Positions 34,716 through 43,627 of a stretch of 64,000 nucleotides of DNA are shown here, in pieces. The translations under genes and the position numbers were made by a program. Source of the stretch: an uncultured Spirochaetaceae bacterium (GTDB lineage: Bacteria > Spirochaetota > Spirochaetia > Sphaerochaetales > Sphaerochaetaceae). The DNA lies in the NCBI GenBank assembly GCA_900315435.1, contig OMYY01000007.1, positions 1-64,000 on the forward strand, in the 5' to 3' direction. Each line of letters opens with the position of its first letter. Positions within the stretch are counted from its first letter, which is position 1. Under the pieces are notes generated by a model. That model searched no databases. It saw only the letters and a list, made by a program, of their open reading frames with translations, and was not told the origin of the DNA.

Positions 34716-35423
34716 TCAGCTGTCCACGGGAAGGGAAGGAGACGATTCGTCATTTCTTTTGGTTTTGGGATAATCAAGCTTTGCCTGGAGTCGGCGACGT
34801 TCTTTCGGGGAAATGCACAAGACCTCCATAGCTTGCACATTTGACAGGTTGAGATGTGCGGAAAGATTTCGGATGCTTTCGAGGAAGGCTTCATCTCTGC
34901 CTTCCAGTCTGCCTTCTTTCCACAAGGAACGTCCTGCTCCTTCAAACATGCTCGAATCCTCCTTTGCCGAAGAGGGAAGATCGACATCCCAGTCTTTCTT
35001 CAGCATTTCATTCCTCTCTCCGGTCGGAAGCAGTGCATCCAAGCATACGCCCAGCATGCCTGCTACTGTATGAGATTGTACATGCTTGAGATCGGGGACG
35101 CAAACTGCCACTACTTTCAACCCTCGTAGGGGGTCTTCCCATGTGGGGGAGGTCCCTTCCAGGGATGTGAGCTTTCTGCTGGTCATGCTCCATTCCACCA
35201 CCCGTCCCTGGTTCTTCTTTGCCGGTTTCAAGAACAGCCAGACTGACACCACCGCCGCAAGGTCTCCGTAATGGTCGTTCGTGAAGATGTCCTCCTTCTG
35301 CTCGCTGACCAGCCGGCAGGGGTCATAGGATGCGCCACTTGAAAGACGCTGTCCTGTCCAACGCCAGTACCAATTGGAAACGTATTCCTTATGCAGATAT
35401 CTCATGCAGTTTGCTGCCTGCAT
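34716..35423 (-). pseudogene. Rpn-family nuclease/transposase, 5'-truncated
   Basis: About 235 residues of open frame resemble the middle and C-terminal part of an Rpn / PD-(D/E)XK transposase: CRLVSEQKEDIFTNDHYGDLAAVVSVWLFLKPAKKNQGRVVEW, a central helical part, then MFEGAGRSLWKEGRLEGRDE. The N-terminal third with the nuclease acidic residues is missing and no ribosome-binding site is seen. It resembles the copy at 26163-26800 (VVSVWLxL and GRxxEW motifs), so both derive from the same expanded family. Probably inactive. Confidence 0.65.
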
Positions 35424-35460
35424 GACAAGCTTGATGGTACCAACAACATATGCAAGGCGA

Positions 35461-35949
35461 CTAAGAGAACTTTATTTGGCCCAAACCATTCCACAGTTCC
35501 TCCTTGATTTCCCAATGGCCATGAGAACCACGCCCGATAAAATGCACATGTTTCATGTCTTTGATTCTGCGTTTGATTGTTTTTGCACTTACGCCGAGTT
35601 TCATGGCCATTGTTTCGGTACTGATGTTCCTGTCCTTTCGAATAAGCTCACCAATGAACGCATTCAGGTCTGTCTGATGAAATTCTTGGGGGACATCGTC
35701 CCTCTCGTAATTCAAATTTGGGAGGACCACAGTGCATTCATATCTATTCGACCAAAACTTCGGATGTGTATTTTCGGTAAAATTGACCTGAGAAGTATAA
35801 CCGTTAACCACTACCTTTTCGTTCCATATATCCAAGTCGATTGAAGACATCAGCCAGTACAGGATTCCTTCTTGTGGAAGGAACCGTAAGCGGGTCTCGG
35901 TCCTGGATTGCAGATCCATCTGGCATTCCCCCGGGTGAGTAGATTTCAA
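35461..35949 (-). pseudogene. Fragment with C-terminal winged helix, possibly of an AlbA_2/Schlafen-type ATP-binding protein
   Basis: A 162-residue frame. The last 60 residues form a winged helix, FIGELIRKDRNISTETMAMKLGVSAKTIKRRIKDM followed by GRGSHGHWEI. That is the usual C-terminal end of AlbA_2 (Schlafen-like) putative DNA-binding or ATP-binding proteins, and the preceding ENTHPKFWSNRYECTVVLP resembles the strand before it. The N-terminal two-thirds of that family is absent. It could instead be a small free-standing regulator, but the first 30 residues look non-coding and no ribosome-binding site is clear. Confidence 0.45.
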
Positions 35950-36250
35950 GATTGATACGGGTGCTTCCCTTTGTATGGTACCTGTATCACCTCCAAACTA
36001 CCATACCAGCGTTCTGGGGATTTGATTCTTGAAGGAGGAGAACGTGCTTGATCGGGTACAGAAGGGACCAACCGGAATCGGAAAACGGGGTTCAGTTACG
36101 GCTTTGCCATGGTAGTGCAAAAAGAAGTCTCTGAAGTGCAATAAATGAATATAACGATACATTGTAAATAAATAACCATTGTTGCTCTTGTGGTTTACAA
36201 GAAAAATGGTACCTAATTTCAATTTTTTCATAAATTTTCTCAAATTCGTG
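35950..36250. other. AT-rich region without a supported gene
   Basis: Only short frames of poor composition occur. The last 60 nt (around 36200-36250) are very A+T-rich and may act as an UP element for the promoter at 36251. Confidence 0.5.
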
Positions 36251-36280
36251 TTGACACTGCTTGCCAAATCTTATTATATT
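36251..36280 (+). promoter_or_regulatory. Strong sigma-70-type promoter of a candidate small RNA
   Basis: A consensus TTGACA (36251-36256) and TATATT (36275-36280) are separated by 18 nt; TTATAT at 17 nt is an alternative. An A+T-rich stretch precedes the -35. Transcription would start near 36287. No open frame with a ribosome-binding site follows. Confidence 0.75.
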
Positions 36281-36348
36281 CCGTGTCAAGAAAAGATAAC
36301 GACATGCGAGAGTTCTTTTGAACTTAAAGCAAACAACGGGATTTTTTC

Positions 36349-36389
36349 TAACCTCCTTTTGTGACCGACCTTGGGTTTAACCTCCTTTT
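36349..36389 (+). repeat. Direct repeat of a 12-nt anti-Shine-Dalgarno-like motif
   Basis: TAACCTCCTTTT occurs identically at 36349-36360 and 36378-36389, 17 nt apart. The copies sit just before and inside the terminator hairpin of the candidate small RNA. Exact duplication of an ACCTCCTTT motif in a non-coding transcript suggests selection. Confidence 0.7.
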
Positions 36390-36405
36390 CCCGGGTCGGT
36401 TTTTT
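36364..36405 (+). terminator. Rho-independent terminator of the candidate small RNA
   Basis: ACCGACC (36364-36370) pairs with GGTCGGT (36394-36400), possibly extended by GGG/CCC inside, followed by six T. The large loop displays the second TAACCTCCTTTT copy. Confidence 0.75.
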
Positions 36406-36407
36406 AT

Positions 36408-36738
36408 TTCTATATAGTGCAACTGGATAATGGCTTGCTCAATTGGGCGAAATACAAGAATCCGCATACAGGAAGGCAGGAATTCATTTGCAAGTACATG
36501 TGAACCGAGTCACATGTATCTGCATATCTGTAGCAATATCTGCAAGACGAGGATTTTGCGCATGGCATGGGCCAGCTCCGCTGCACACAGATATGCAACC
36601 TTCTTCATCATTCTCCACGGTCCTGCCCTTTGCTTCTTCGGGGATTTCAGGGTAAGGTAGAAATGCACCGGGGGAAGATTCCAGCCCGCTCTTCCACTCT
36701 CCATCCCGATGTCCTAGGGCGATTGCAACGACAAGAAG
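36408..36738. other. Region without a supported gene
   Basis: Short frames exist on both strands but none has a start signal or a recognisable family. A minus-strand frame containing LLVVAIALGHRDGEW faintly resembles a nitroreductase tail, too little to call. Confidence 0.45.
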
Positions 36739-36776
36739 AGGCACTTTCTCGAACTTCAATCGGGAAAGTGCCTTTT
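36739..36776 (-). terminator. Terminator downstream of the PHP phosphatase gene
   Basis: A perfect 10-bp stem AGGCACTTTC / GAAAGTGCCT lies 23 nt beyond the minus-strand stop at 36799. Plus-strand reading gives TTTTCT after the stem and minus-strand reading CTTCTT, so it may work in both directions. Confidence 0.65.
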
Positions 36777-36798
36777 CTATGTACATCCAGCGTGTTCC

Positions 36799-37548
36799 TC
36801 AGTGGTATTTCCGGTCGATTCCCTTTTCTTTCTTCCTTCGTTCGATATAGGAATCGATCCGGTTGAAATCAGCGTTGAGAATCAGCTCGGGCGGGAACTG
36901 TTCATCCTCAAGGATGTCCAGGGCTGCCTTGACATTGCCGACGGCCCACATGTTGTGGGCGTCACTGTCCACACAGACCGGCACGTCGTACTGCCTGCAC
37001 AACCGCATCAGGTCTCTGCAGTTGGGTTCGGATCCGGGCCTGATGGCAAATGAGTTGGCGTTGATTTCCAATGCCTTGCCTGTATCTCTCAAGGCCTTGA
37101 CCACCGCCACGTGGTCGAACGGGTAGGCGGGGTTGCCGGGATGGCCAAGCAGATCGACCCACTGGTTGGCGATCGCGCTCAGCCAGCCTTCCGTATTCTG
37201 CCCGACGGTTCCTGGTTCAATAGCCTCGACATGGTAGCTGGCGATCACCCATTCCAGACGGCCAAGGACCCGGTCGTCCAGATCCAGTCTGCCGCTGAAG
37301 GATTTGATGTTTGCCTCACAGCCACGGTAGAGCCTGATGCCCTCGGGGTTCTTGGGAAGGCCTGTCATGCAGAAGAAGTGGTGGCGGATGGCACCGTCCA
37401 TCATCTCCGGTCCATGGTCGGTGATGGCAAGGGCGACTAGGCCCTGCCGCTTTGCGGCGACAAGGTTTTCGTAGATGGTGCTGTAGGCATGTTGGCTTGC
37501 GATGGTATGGGTATGGAAATCCCCGATGATGCGATATGCGTTGTTCAT
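36799..37548 (-). CDS. PHP-family phosphatase, YcdX type
   Basis: A 249-residue PHP-domain metal phosphoesterase. Metal-binding motifs are DFHTHTIASQHAYSTI near the N-terminus, LAITDHGPEM, the Glu of GCEANI, ASYHVEAI, LLGHPGN, and VDSDAHNMWAVGNV at the C-terminal side. This matches YcdX-like phosphatases, which bind a trinuclear zinc centre; the natural substrate is unknown. It is transcribed divergently from the MutT-like gene, and both have leaderless-type promoters in the 47-nt gap. Confidence 0.9.
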   Translation of the reverse strand: MNNAYRIIGDFHTHTIASQHAYSTIYENLVAAKRQGLVALAITDHGPEMMDGAIRHHFFCMTGLPKNPEGIRLYRGCEANIKSFSGRLDLDDRVLGRLEWVIASYHVEAIEPGTVGQNTEGWLSAIANQWVDLLGHPGNPAYPFDHVAVVKALRDTGKALEINANSFAIRPGSEPNCRDLMRLCRQYDVPVCVDSDAHNMWAVGNVKAALDILEDEQFPPELILNADFNRIDSYIERRKKEKGIDRKYH

Positions 37549-37554
37549 GGCTCT

Positions 37555-37560
37555 ACTGTA
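37555..37560 (-). promoter_or_regulatory. -10 hexamer of leaderless-type promoter, PHP gene
   Basis: TACAGT on the minus strand, 6 nt (AGAGCC), then ATG at 37548. There is no Shine-Dalgarno sequence. Confidence 0.55.
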
Positions 37561-37583
37561 GTGAAAAGGGAAAAGAAAAGGAA

Positions 37584-37589
37584 TAAAGT
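37584..37589 (+). promoter_or_regulatory. -10 hexamer of leaderless-type promoter, MutT-like gene
   Basis: TAAAGT, 6 nt (AGAACC), then ATG at 37596. GTGAAA at 37561-37566 is a possible -35 with a 17-nt spacer, and it abuts the divergent TACAGT, so the two promoters should compete. Confidence 0.55.
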
Positions 37590-37595
37590 AGAACC

Positions 37596-37994
37596 ATGCG
37601 AGTGGTCCAAGTCGTAGCGGCGGTCATAACCGACAAGGGTCGGATCTTCTGCGCCCAGCGCCATAGGGGAGGGGATGCAGGAGCAAAGTGGGAATTTCCC
37701 GGTGGGAAAGTGGAACCAGGCGAAACGGAACCCCAGGCTTTGCAAAGGGAGATACGGGAAGAGCTCCAGCTCGACATCGAAGTCGGGCGCCATATCGCTT
37801 CCGTTCGCCACACCTATCCGGACCTGACCATCGACCTGCATGTCTATCAGGCGCGTCTGCTGAGACCCCAAACCCCGACGCTGACCGAACACCTTGCCTA
37901 TGCTTGGAAGACCCTTGAAGAGCTTGATGATGTGGATTGGGCTGATGCGGACAGGGAAGTCTATCCGGTGGTGCGGAAGTCGTTAAGCGAATAA
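37596..37994 (+). CDS. MutT-like Nudix (deoxy)nucleoside triphosphate pyrophosphohydrolase
   Basis: A 132-residue Nudix hydrolase, full length for the MutT group. The Nudix box is complete: GGKVEPGETEPQALQREIREEL, with the REIREEL metal-binding helix. The N-terminus VVQVVAAVITDKGRIFCAQR is the typical first strand and substrate edge. It would remove damaged or non-canonical nucleotides such as 8-oxo-dGTP or 5-methyl-dCTP. The start rests on the TAAAGT-N6-ATG promoter. Confidence 0.92.
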   Translation: MRVVQVVAAVITDKGRIFCAQRHRGGDAGAKWEFPGGKVEPGETEPQALQREIREELQLDIEVGRHIASVRHTYPDLTIDLHVYQARLLRPQTPTLTEHLAYAWKTLEELDDVDWADADREVYPVVRKSLSE

Positions 37995-38379
37995 ATTAAA
38001 TCATTCTCGGTTGATGGATTCCGGAGACTATTTTCTCTAATCCAATGTGTACACGAAGTCGGGACGAGTTGTTCTTCTTGATGGGAATTTCTTGCTTTCT
38101 GGATAAGTCTATTCAGGTCGGCAAAGGCGATCATGGACTTGTTTCAGGTGGACCATTATGACATGGAACTGGTTCCTAGGAACAAGAAAAACATTGCCCA
38201 TAACTCAATCTTAACGGACTACTACCAAAAGACATGTTCATCTTAACAAGTTACAATCAATTCATATGCTCAAATGTCTCTTGATGGAAAAGAGGAGGGG
38301 CGAAATTTCTGAATTATCAACAAAAGTCTTTCATTTTTCACAAGAGGCACATATTCTAAAAAGGAGAAGGACTTTTACT
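37995..38379. other. Intergenic region at the left edge of the defence island
   Basis: Base composition becomes visibly AT-rich here. A perfect 12-bp palindrome GTTCCTAGGAAC lies at 38172-38183, about 200 nt upstream of the GHKL gene. A short frame from 38133 (MDLFQVDHYDMELVPRNKKN) has no start signal and may be a gene fragment. No integrase or attachment repeat was found. Confidence 0.5.
38172..38183. promoter_or_regulatory. Palindrome upstream of the MORC-Z1 operon
   Basis: GTTCCTAGGAAC is a perfect 12-bp inverted repeat about 200 nt before the GHKL start. It could be an operator for the island, but no promoter is clearly associated with it. Confidence 0.3.
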
Positions 38380-39849
38380 ATGCCAGAAACTCGGCAGGCA
38401 ATCCCGTCTGCTTACAATACTATTAATTCCAATCGATGTGTTGGATACGAGATGGGAACAGCATTGGCGGATATCGTTGACAACAGCATTTCTGCCCATG
38501 CAACCAAGGTCGATATCTTTGCTTTTCCAAATCCTCTTTCCATTGCGATTTGTGATAACGGAACAGGAATGGATCAGGAAGGCTTAGACAATGCCATGAC
38601 CTTTGGGGGGAAGGGAAACACTTTTCAGAGATCGCCGGAGGATTTAGGGCGATTCGGCTTAGGCCTTAAAACTGCGTCATTGTCCCAATGCAGGCAACTG
38701 ACTGTTATCACCAAAAAAGATGGTGTTGTTCTCGGCGGACGTTGGGACATGGATTATTTGGAAAACCACAACGAATGGAACTATCTTATTGTTCCTGAGG
38801 AGGAATGCCGGCAAGAAGTATCCCGGTCTCCATTGAGTAATTATGCATCAGGCACCCTCGTTATCTGGAAGAAATTTGATACTCTTGAAGATTCGGCCAC
38901 AAACGTCCAAGCCTCCTTTGCAAAACAAACAGAATTAGCTCGGAAACATCTTGAGTTGGTCTTTCACCGTTACCTCTCCGGCGAGGAAAACCTCTCCAAA
39001 ATAAGTATGGCATGGAATAAGCGTTTGCTTGAGCCTAACGATCCATTCTTGACGGGAAAGGTTGGAGAAGTATCTCCTCCTATACCACTCCATTATAATA
39101 ATTCCACAATTATTGTTATTCCACATAAATTGCCTTATCCATCACAGGCAAAGAAAGAAACGAAAAGCCGTGAACTGGCGGATTTGGCTCTGGGTAAAAC
39201 CTTGTTAGAGACCCAAGGCTTTTACATATACCGGAATAAACGGCTAATCAGCTGGGGGTCTTGGTTCAGGTTGGCGCCCAAACTCGATCGAACGAAACTT
39301 CTTCGGATTCAGGTAGATATCCCAAATTCGCTTGATTCGTATTGGCACTTGGATATCAAGAAATCGACAGCTTTTCCTCCAGATGCAATCAGGCAGCAGT
39401 TGAAGAACATCTTGGACCATCACGAGGAGTTTAGTGTCCGGACATTCAAGAGACGAATTTCCCAACAAACAAAATCACAAGTTCCCTATTGGAACAGAGT
39501 AACAAGTCCGGACGGTGCTGTTGAGTATACAATCAATAAGATGCACCCTCTTGTCCAAGAGTTGTCCTCGGCTTTGCCAGATAATAAGAAATGGATTGTT
39601 TCCTCATTGCTTGATGATTTGTCGACCTTTTTCCCTGTTGCTTCGTTGCAAGCAGATCTTCAAGGTGACGCGTCAATCAAAAATGAGGATACGGTGGACT
39701 CGTATCAGGAAGAAGCTATCTGGAAGAAAATCGACATTTATTTGTCTCTTGGATATGACTTGGACAAAATAAAAGAGATTTCTCCAATCAGCGATTATCT
39801 GGAATATTTTGAAACATACATGCTACAGAAAGGGCAAACAAATGGATGA
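38380..39849 (+). CDS. GHKL ATPase of the MORC/MutL-like restriction-system type
   Basis: A 489-residue protein. The Bergerat ATP-binding fold fills the N-terminal 200 residues: N-box ALADIVDNSISA (28-39), G1 motif DNGTGM (59-64) and G2 motif GRFGLGLKTAS (90-100). A transducer-like region (YIYRNKRLISWG, DIPNSLDSYWHLDIKKS) and a helical C-terminus follow. This matches the MutL-related ATPases described in restriction-modification contexts as relatives of eukaryotic MORC proteins. It probably works as an ATP-gated DNA clamp. The ATG at 38380 follows AAGGA; an upstream ATG at 38266 has no such site. It overlaps the Z1 gene by 8 nt. Confidence 0.85.
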   Translation: MPETRQAIPSAYNTINSNRCVGYEMGTALADIVDNSISAHATKVDIFAFPNPLSIAICDNGTGMDQEGLDNAMTFGGKGNTFQRSPEDLGRFGLGLKTASLSQCRQLTVITKKDGVVLGGRWDMDYLENHNEWNYLIVPEEECRQEVSRSPLSNYASGTLVIWKKFDTLEDSATNVQASFAKQTELARKHLELVFHRYLSGEENLSKISMAWNKRLLEPNDPFLTGKVGEVSPPIPLHYNNSTIIVIPHKLPYPSQAKKETKSRELADLALGKTLLETQGFYIYRNKRLISWGSWFRLAPKLDRTKLLRIQVDIPNSLDSYWHLDIKKSTAFPPDAIRQQLKNILDHHEEFSVRTFKRRISQQTKSQVPYWNRVTSPDGAVEYTINKMHPLVQELSSALPDNKKWIVSSLLDDLSTFFPVASLQADLQGDASIKNEDTVDSYQEEAIWKKIDIYLSLGYDLDKIKEISPISDYLEYFETYMLQKGQTNG

Positions 39850-42661
39850 TAATGAAATCTTGAATAGTGTGAGTGAGGGACTAGTCAACTATATCAGAGA
39901 TCGACAAGAAAAATGCTCTCTTAGCACAAAGGAGAGCTTTGTCCAATATGCCAATCGCTGGATAAATCAAGCGCCTGATCTTTACGATGGATTTCAAGTC
40001 TCTGATGGTGCCAAACAATTCCTGTTAAAGGAAATGTTTGAGAAAGTATATATTTCCCATAGTATGGAAACCGGAGTAGGCATTCATGCAGAGGATTTTA
40101 CCTCATGGCTTTTCGATAAAAAAGACGAAATAAATTTTCGGTTTTGGAATCGATTTGTTGCATATCTCAAAAACAAACCAGGATGGACCGACGAATCCAT
40201 CGAAAAACTGGATGAGGATTCTGACAAGGTGTTGGATTTTGCGGGAGATCCCACACGCAATGGTGAGTGGCACCGGCGAGGACTAATGATTGGAGACATT
40301 CAGGCAGGGAAAACAGCTAACTATACTGCAGTCATCAACAAAGCTGCCGATGTTGGATACAAAATCATTATTGTCCTGACGGGAATGACAGAAAACTTAC
40401 GAATCCAGACGCAAAATCGCTTCGACACGGACTTTGTGGGCATTGTTAACAATAAACCAGCTGGTGTTGGTCTCTTTGACCATAGCAAGGGATTCCCTAC
40501 TCCTTTTGAACGTACAACGGCCAAAGAAGACTTCAATGTACGTACTGCAAACTCTCAAAATTATCCTCTTGGGCAGAAAGTCTCTTTATTTGTGTTAAAG
40601 AAGAATCAAGCCATTCTCAACCGCTTGCTTTCTTGGCTGGCAGAGTTCTCTCAAAAAACCAATATGGGGAAAATTCCCATTCCTGTATTATTCGTGGATG
40701 ATGAGTGTGACTACGCCTCAGTTAATACGCAAGACAACGACCTGAACCCAACTGCCATCAATACGGCAATTAGGGCAATTCTAAAGAAATTTTCTAGAAC
40801 TTCATATTTGGCGGTTTCCGCCACGCCTTTTGCCAATATCTTTATCGACTCGGAGACGGAAAATGAAGCCCTTGGAGACGACCTTTTCCCTGCAGATTAT
40901 ATTTATCTTCTTCGGGCAGCGGAAAAGAATCCTAACTATCTTGGTTCAACAAAACTATTCGTTGATTTCCCCACGCCTCCATATAACCGGGTATTGGTGG
41001 ACCTTGATCCAGAGGAGGTGGAACAGTATCTTCCAATCAAACACAAGAAGGATCTGTATGAAAAGATTAACGGGATTGCCGATCTTCCCCCTTCTTTGAT
41101 TGATGCTCTCAGATATTTCTTGCTTGTTCAAGGCGTTATGGATTGTTTCCCTTCGGTGAAAGGAAAGCATCGAAGTATGCTCATCAATGTTTCTCGTTTT
41201 ACAAAAGTGCAATCACGGATAAAAAAAGCTATTCAGGATTGGTTGGATGATGATGTCCTTCCTTCAGTCAATCAATATGCGCAAGTGCCTGAAATGCTTT
41301 CGCAACTGGGGGGAACCGAGTACTACAACCTGTATCTTGTCTGGAAGACATATCATTTGGCAGAAATAACTCATATGGATTGGGCCACCTATAGTTGCAA
41401 GTATCTTTCCCAAACCATCAATCAAGTGAAAGTGTGTGAGGTCAACCAGAGCAAGGAAGCAGAGGAACTGGATTTTGATGCTCATAAAGGAAAAGGTATT
41501 CGCATTATTGCTGTGGGAGGTCTTAGCCTATCCCGTGGATTGACACTCGAAGGATTGGTCGTAAGTTACTTCTATCGGAATACCAAATCCTATGACACGC
41601 TCATGCAGATGGGGCGATGGTTTGGATATCGAGGTAGCTATATTAAGTTGTTCAAAATCTGGATGACGCAAGAGGCCCAAAGTGACTACCAGTCTATCAA
41701 TGAAGCCGTTTTAGACTTGAAAGTGCAAATCGAACGAATGAACGAGTTGAAGCAAAGGCCACAGGATTTTGGGTTGATGGTACGGCGGAATAGTTATACT
41801 CAGTTGATTATTACTAGCCGGAACAAGATGCGTCATGCAAATATGACCGAGAAAATCCCCATTGCTATTGCAGGACATTGTATTGAGACGCCAAGACTTT
41901 GTTTCAATTCTCAAATTTTGGAAGAGAATTCTGAGCTTGTGCATTCGTTTGTGAAAGAGGTAAGTAGAATTGGTGTAAAAGCTGCCCCTTCGGAACATCT
42001 TATCCAAGAGAAGGACGCTCTTTGGCACAGGATTCCTAAAAAGACAGTCGCCCAGTTCGTTCGAAACTTCAAAACAGATAAATTTAGCTTGAATTATCAA
42101 GCGGAACCATTAGCCGATTATATTGAAAACGATTTGAGTGTTTCCGATTGGGATGTTGGGTTTTCCGTGCTTACCAATGAATCTGTTTGTGGTCGTGACA
42201 CGTTCGAGGTCGCATATGGAACAATAAGTGTTCCAATAATTGGGCGTGGAGCGAAAAGGGAGGGGGACATTCTGAAAGTCGGGGACCATTCTGTACGTAT
42301 CGGATCTAGTATTGCCTGCCGTTTAGGAATGACGGAAGAAGAGTATGCCCGGCGAAGGGCTAAAAATAACAAAGACCATGGGAGTGGTTCGCTCGTAGAT
42401 AGTAATCTTCTCTTTGACCGGAAAACTCCTATCTTAATCCTTTACTCTATTAGTGTTTATGAGTCTTCCAACAAGGGTTCTAAGCCAAAAGAACCTTTTC
42501 CTGACGTCAAATCGCCGATATATGGCATTGGATTAGGATTTGCATCCTCTTCGAAAGAACGTCCGACAGGCCAGTCGTTTGTATATTTTGAAAATACTGT
42601 TGCGCAACGGCAAAACCAAGAAATTGAAGAATTTGCGGAGGATGATGCGGATGAAGAGTAA
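39842..42661 (+). CDS. Z1-domain superfamily 2 helicase-like protein
   Basis: A 939-residue protein. A helical N-terminus (1-140) precedes a P-loop GDIQAGKTAN near residue 150 and motif II FVDDECDYAS near 286, followed by SATPFANIF. The Z1 domain (PF10593) covers the middle: RGLTLEGLVVSYFYRNTKSYDTLMQMGRWFGYR, where the MQMGRWFGYR segment is the helicase motif VI equivalent. Z1 proteins accompany MORC-like ATPases in restriction systems and probably translocate or remodel DNA. It starts 8 nt inside the GHKL gene and overlaps the next gene by 11 nt. Confidence 0.88.
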   Translation: MDDNEILNSVSEGLVNYIRDRQEKCSLSTKESFVQYANRWINQAPDLYDGFQVSDGAKQFLLKEMFEKVYISHSMETGVGIHAEDFTSWLFDKKDEINFRFWNRFVAYLKNKPGWTDESIEKLDEDSDKVLDFAGDPTRNGEWHRRGLMIGDIQAGKTANYTAVINKAADVGYKIIIVLTGMTENLRIQTQNRFDTDFVGIVNNKPAGVGLFDHSKGFPTPFERTTAKEDFNVRTANSQNYPLGQKVSLFVLKKNQAILNRLLSWLAEFSQKTNMGKIPIPVLFVDDECDYASVNTQDNDLNPTAINTAIRAILKKFSRTSYLAVSATPFANIFIDSETENEALGDDLFPADYIYLLRAAEKNPNYLGSTKLFVDFPTPPYNRVLVDLDPEEVEQYLPIKHKKDLYEKINGIADLPPSLIDALRYFLLVQGVMDCFPSVKGKHRSMLINVSRFTKVQSRIKKAIQDWLDDDVLPSVNQYAQVPEMLSQLGGTEYYNLYLVWKTYHLAEITHMDWATYSCKYLSQTINQVKVCEVNQSKEAEELDFDAHKGKGIRIIAVGGLSLSRGLTLEGLVVSYFYRNTKSYDTLMQMGRWFGYRGSYIKLFKIWMTQEAQSDYQSINEAVLDLKVQIERMNELKQRPQDFGLMVRRNSYTQLIITSRNKMRHANMTEKIPIAIAGHCIETPRLCFNSQILEENSELVHSFVKEVSRIGVKAAPSEHLIQEKDALWHRIPKKTVAQFVRNFKTDKFSLNYQAEPLADYIENDLSVSDWDVGFSVLTNESVCGRDTFEVAYGTISVPIIGRGAKREGDILKVGDHSVRIGSSIACRLGMTEEEYARRRAKNNKDHGSGSLVDSNLLFDRKTPILILYSISVYESSNKGSKPKEPFPDVKSPIYGIGLGFASSSKERPTGQSFVYFENTVAQRQNQEIEEFAEDDADEE

Positions 42662-43625
42662 ATTTGATAAAACAGAAGACGAAATCATCAATGAGCTGAC
42701 GAGATTGTGGGGAGAGGATCTTTCTCTTTCTCATCTTGATACAAGCAGGTTCCTTTTTGGTGAGGCGCATCCCTATGACTGGAGAATCGGTCTCGATAAG
42801 GAAGGCCACCGGCAACTTATTTTTGAATCAGGAGTTTCTGCTCGGCTGAAAGGGAAAGGGTTTTCTTCCCAATTGGTCCGGTGCGATGAGAAACCAATTC
42901 CTTCCAACAAAGTGTATGATCTCCGATTTACGTTGTTGAAAGAGGATGTTCTGGATGTTTTCTTGGTTCTTTGTAAGGACCTGATTCAGCTTTCTGCGCG
43001 ATGTGATAGTCCTCGTGATGCAGTACACGAGATAATCAATCGTTTCCGGCTGTGGAAGCTCATGATGGGACGTGGACAGAGTCATGAGGAAGTTGTGAAG
43101 GGCTTGATGGGCGAGTTCCTGATGATTCAGCAATTAAAGCAGCTCGGCTATATGCCGGGAGAGGTTGTTCAAGCTTGGACTGGCCCAGAATATACGGATC
43201 AGGATTTTGTCTTTCCTGCGAAATGGTTTGAGGTGAAGACGTGCAATTCCTCATCGTCCAAAATCACCATCAGTTCTGCGGACCAACTTGATCGGGAGGG
43301 TGAAGGCTGGCTTTATGTGTTCAAGTTGGATCGGGCGGACCGAAGTGAAAAGGGCGCGATTTCTCTGAGCATTGTGGCGGCAGATCTCTTGAATAGCTTT
43401 TTCCAGTCTGATCCGGAAGCGACCCAGAAATTTCAAGAGAAGCTGATGAATACTGGACTGGACGTTCTAGTAGGGGATGATTCCTGTTGGTTCCTTCGGA
43501 AAGGGTTTACGCGGTTCGCTATCGAAAGAGACTTTCCTCGACTCACTCATACAATAAAGAAACCAGAAATCGATTCCATTCGGTATGAACTCCTGTTGGG
43601 GCATTTGGACAAATGGAGAAAGTGA
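42651..43625 (+). CDS. PD-(D/E)XK motif protein (DUF4420 type)
   Basis: A 324-residue predicted nuclease. The PD-(D/E)XK core is visible: Glu in GLMGEFLM near residue 148, Asp in YTDQDFVFPAK near 183 and FEVKTC near 192, where the E-x-K supplies the metal site. The N-terminal half (YDWRIGLDKEGHRQLIF, DLRFTLL) matches DUF4420 proteins. It is likely the DNA-cutting subunit of the MORC-Z1 system. The ATG at 42651, 9 nt after GGAGG, is preferred over the one at 42645. It overlaps Z1 by 11 nt, and the AIPR gene begins 2 nt after its stop. Confidence 0.82.
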   Translation: MKSKFDKTEDEIINELTRLWGEDLSLSHLDTSRFLFGEAHPYDWRIGLDKEGHRQLIFESGVSARLKGKGFSSQLVRCDEKPIPSNKVYDLRFTLLKEDVLDVFLVLCKDLIQLSARCDSPRDAVHEIINRFRLWKLMMGRGQSHEEVVKGLMGEFLMIQQLKQLGYMPGEVVQAWTGPEYTDQDFVFPAKWFEVKTCNSSSSKITISSADQLDREGEGWLYVFKLDRADRSEKGAISLSIVAADLLNSFFQSDPEATQKFQEKLMNTGLDVLVGDDSCWFLRKGFTRFAIERDFPRLTHTIKKPEIDSIRYELLLGHLDKWRK

Positions 43626-43627
43626 CA

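Larger units (their letters stand above)
36287..36405 (+). ncRNA. Candidate trans-acting small RNA with two anti-Shine-Dalgarno motifs
   Basis: A consensus promoter and a Rho-independent terminator bracket about 120 nt without a coding frame. The RNA would contain a small hairpin AGTTC-TTTT-GAACT (36311-36324). A single-stranded TAACCTCCTTTT (36349-36360) follows, and a second identical TAACCTCCTTTT (36378-36389) sits in the loop of the terminator stem. ACCTCC-rich single-stranded loops are the usual seed of small RNAs that block ribosome-binding sites, since AGGAGGT is the Shine-Dalgarno core. I do not know a named family with this layout. Targets would be mRNAs with an AAAAGGAGGTTA-like leader. 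Confidence 0.6.

Noticed and set aside
36484-36786. Possible nitroreductase C-terminal fragment (LLVVAIALGHRDGEW)
   Set aside because: A single 15-residue resemblance without other motifs is not enough; the frame also runs across the terminator hairpin.
37995-38379. Short frame beginning MDLFQVDHYDMELVPRNKKN as a gene
   Set aside because: No ribosome-binding site, only about 38 codons and no recognisable homology; kept only as a possible fragment.
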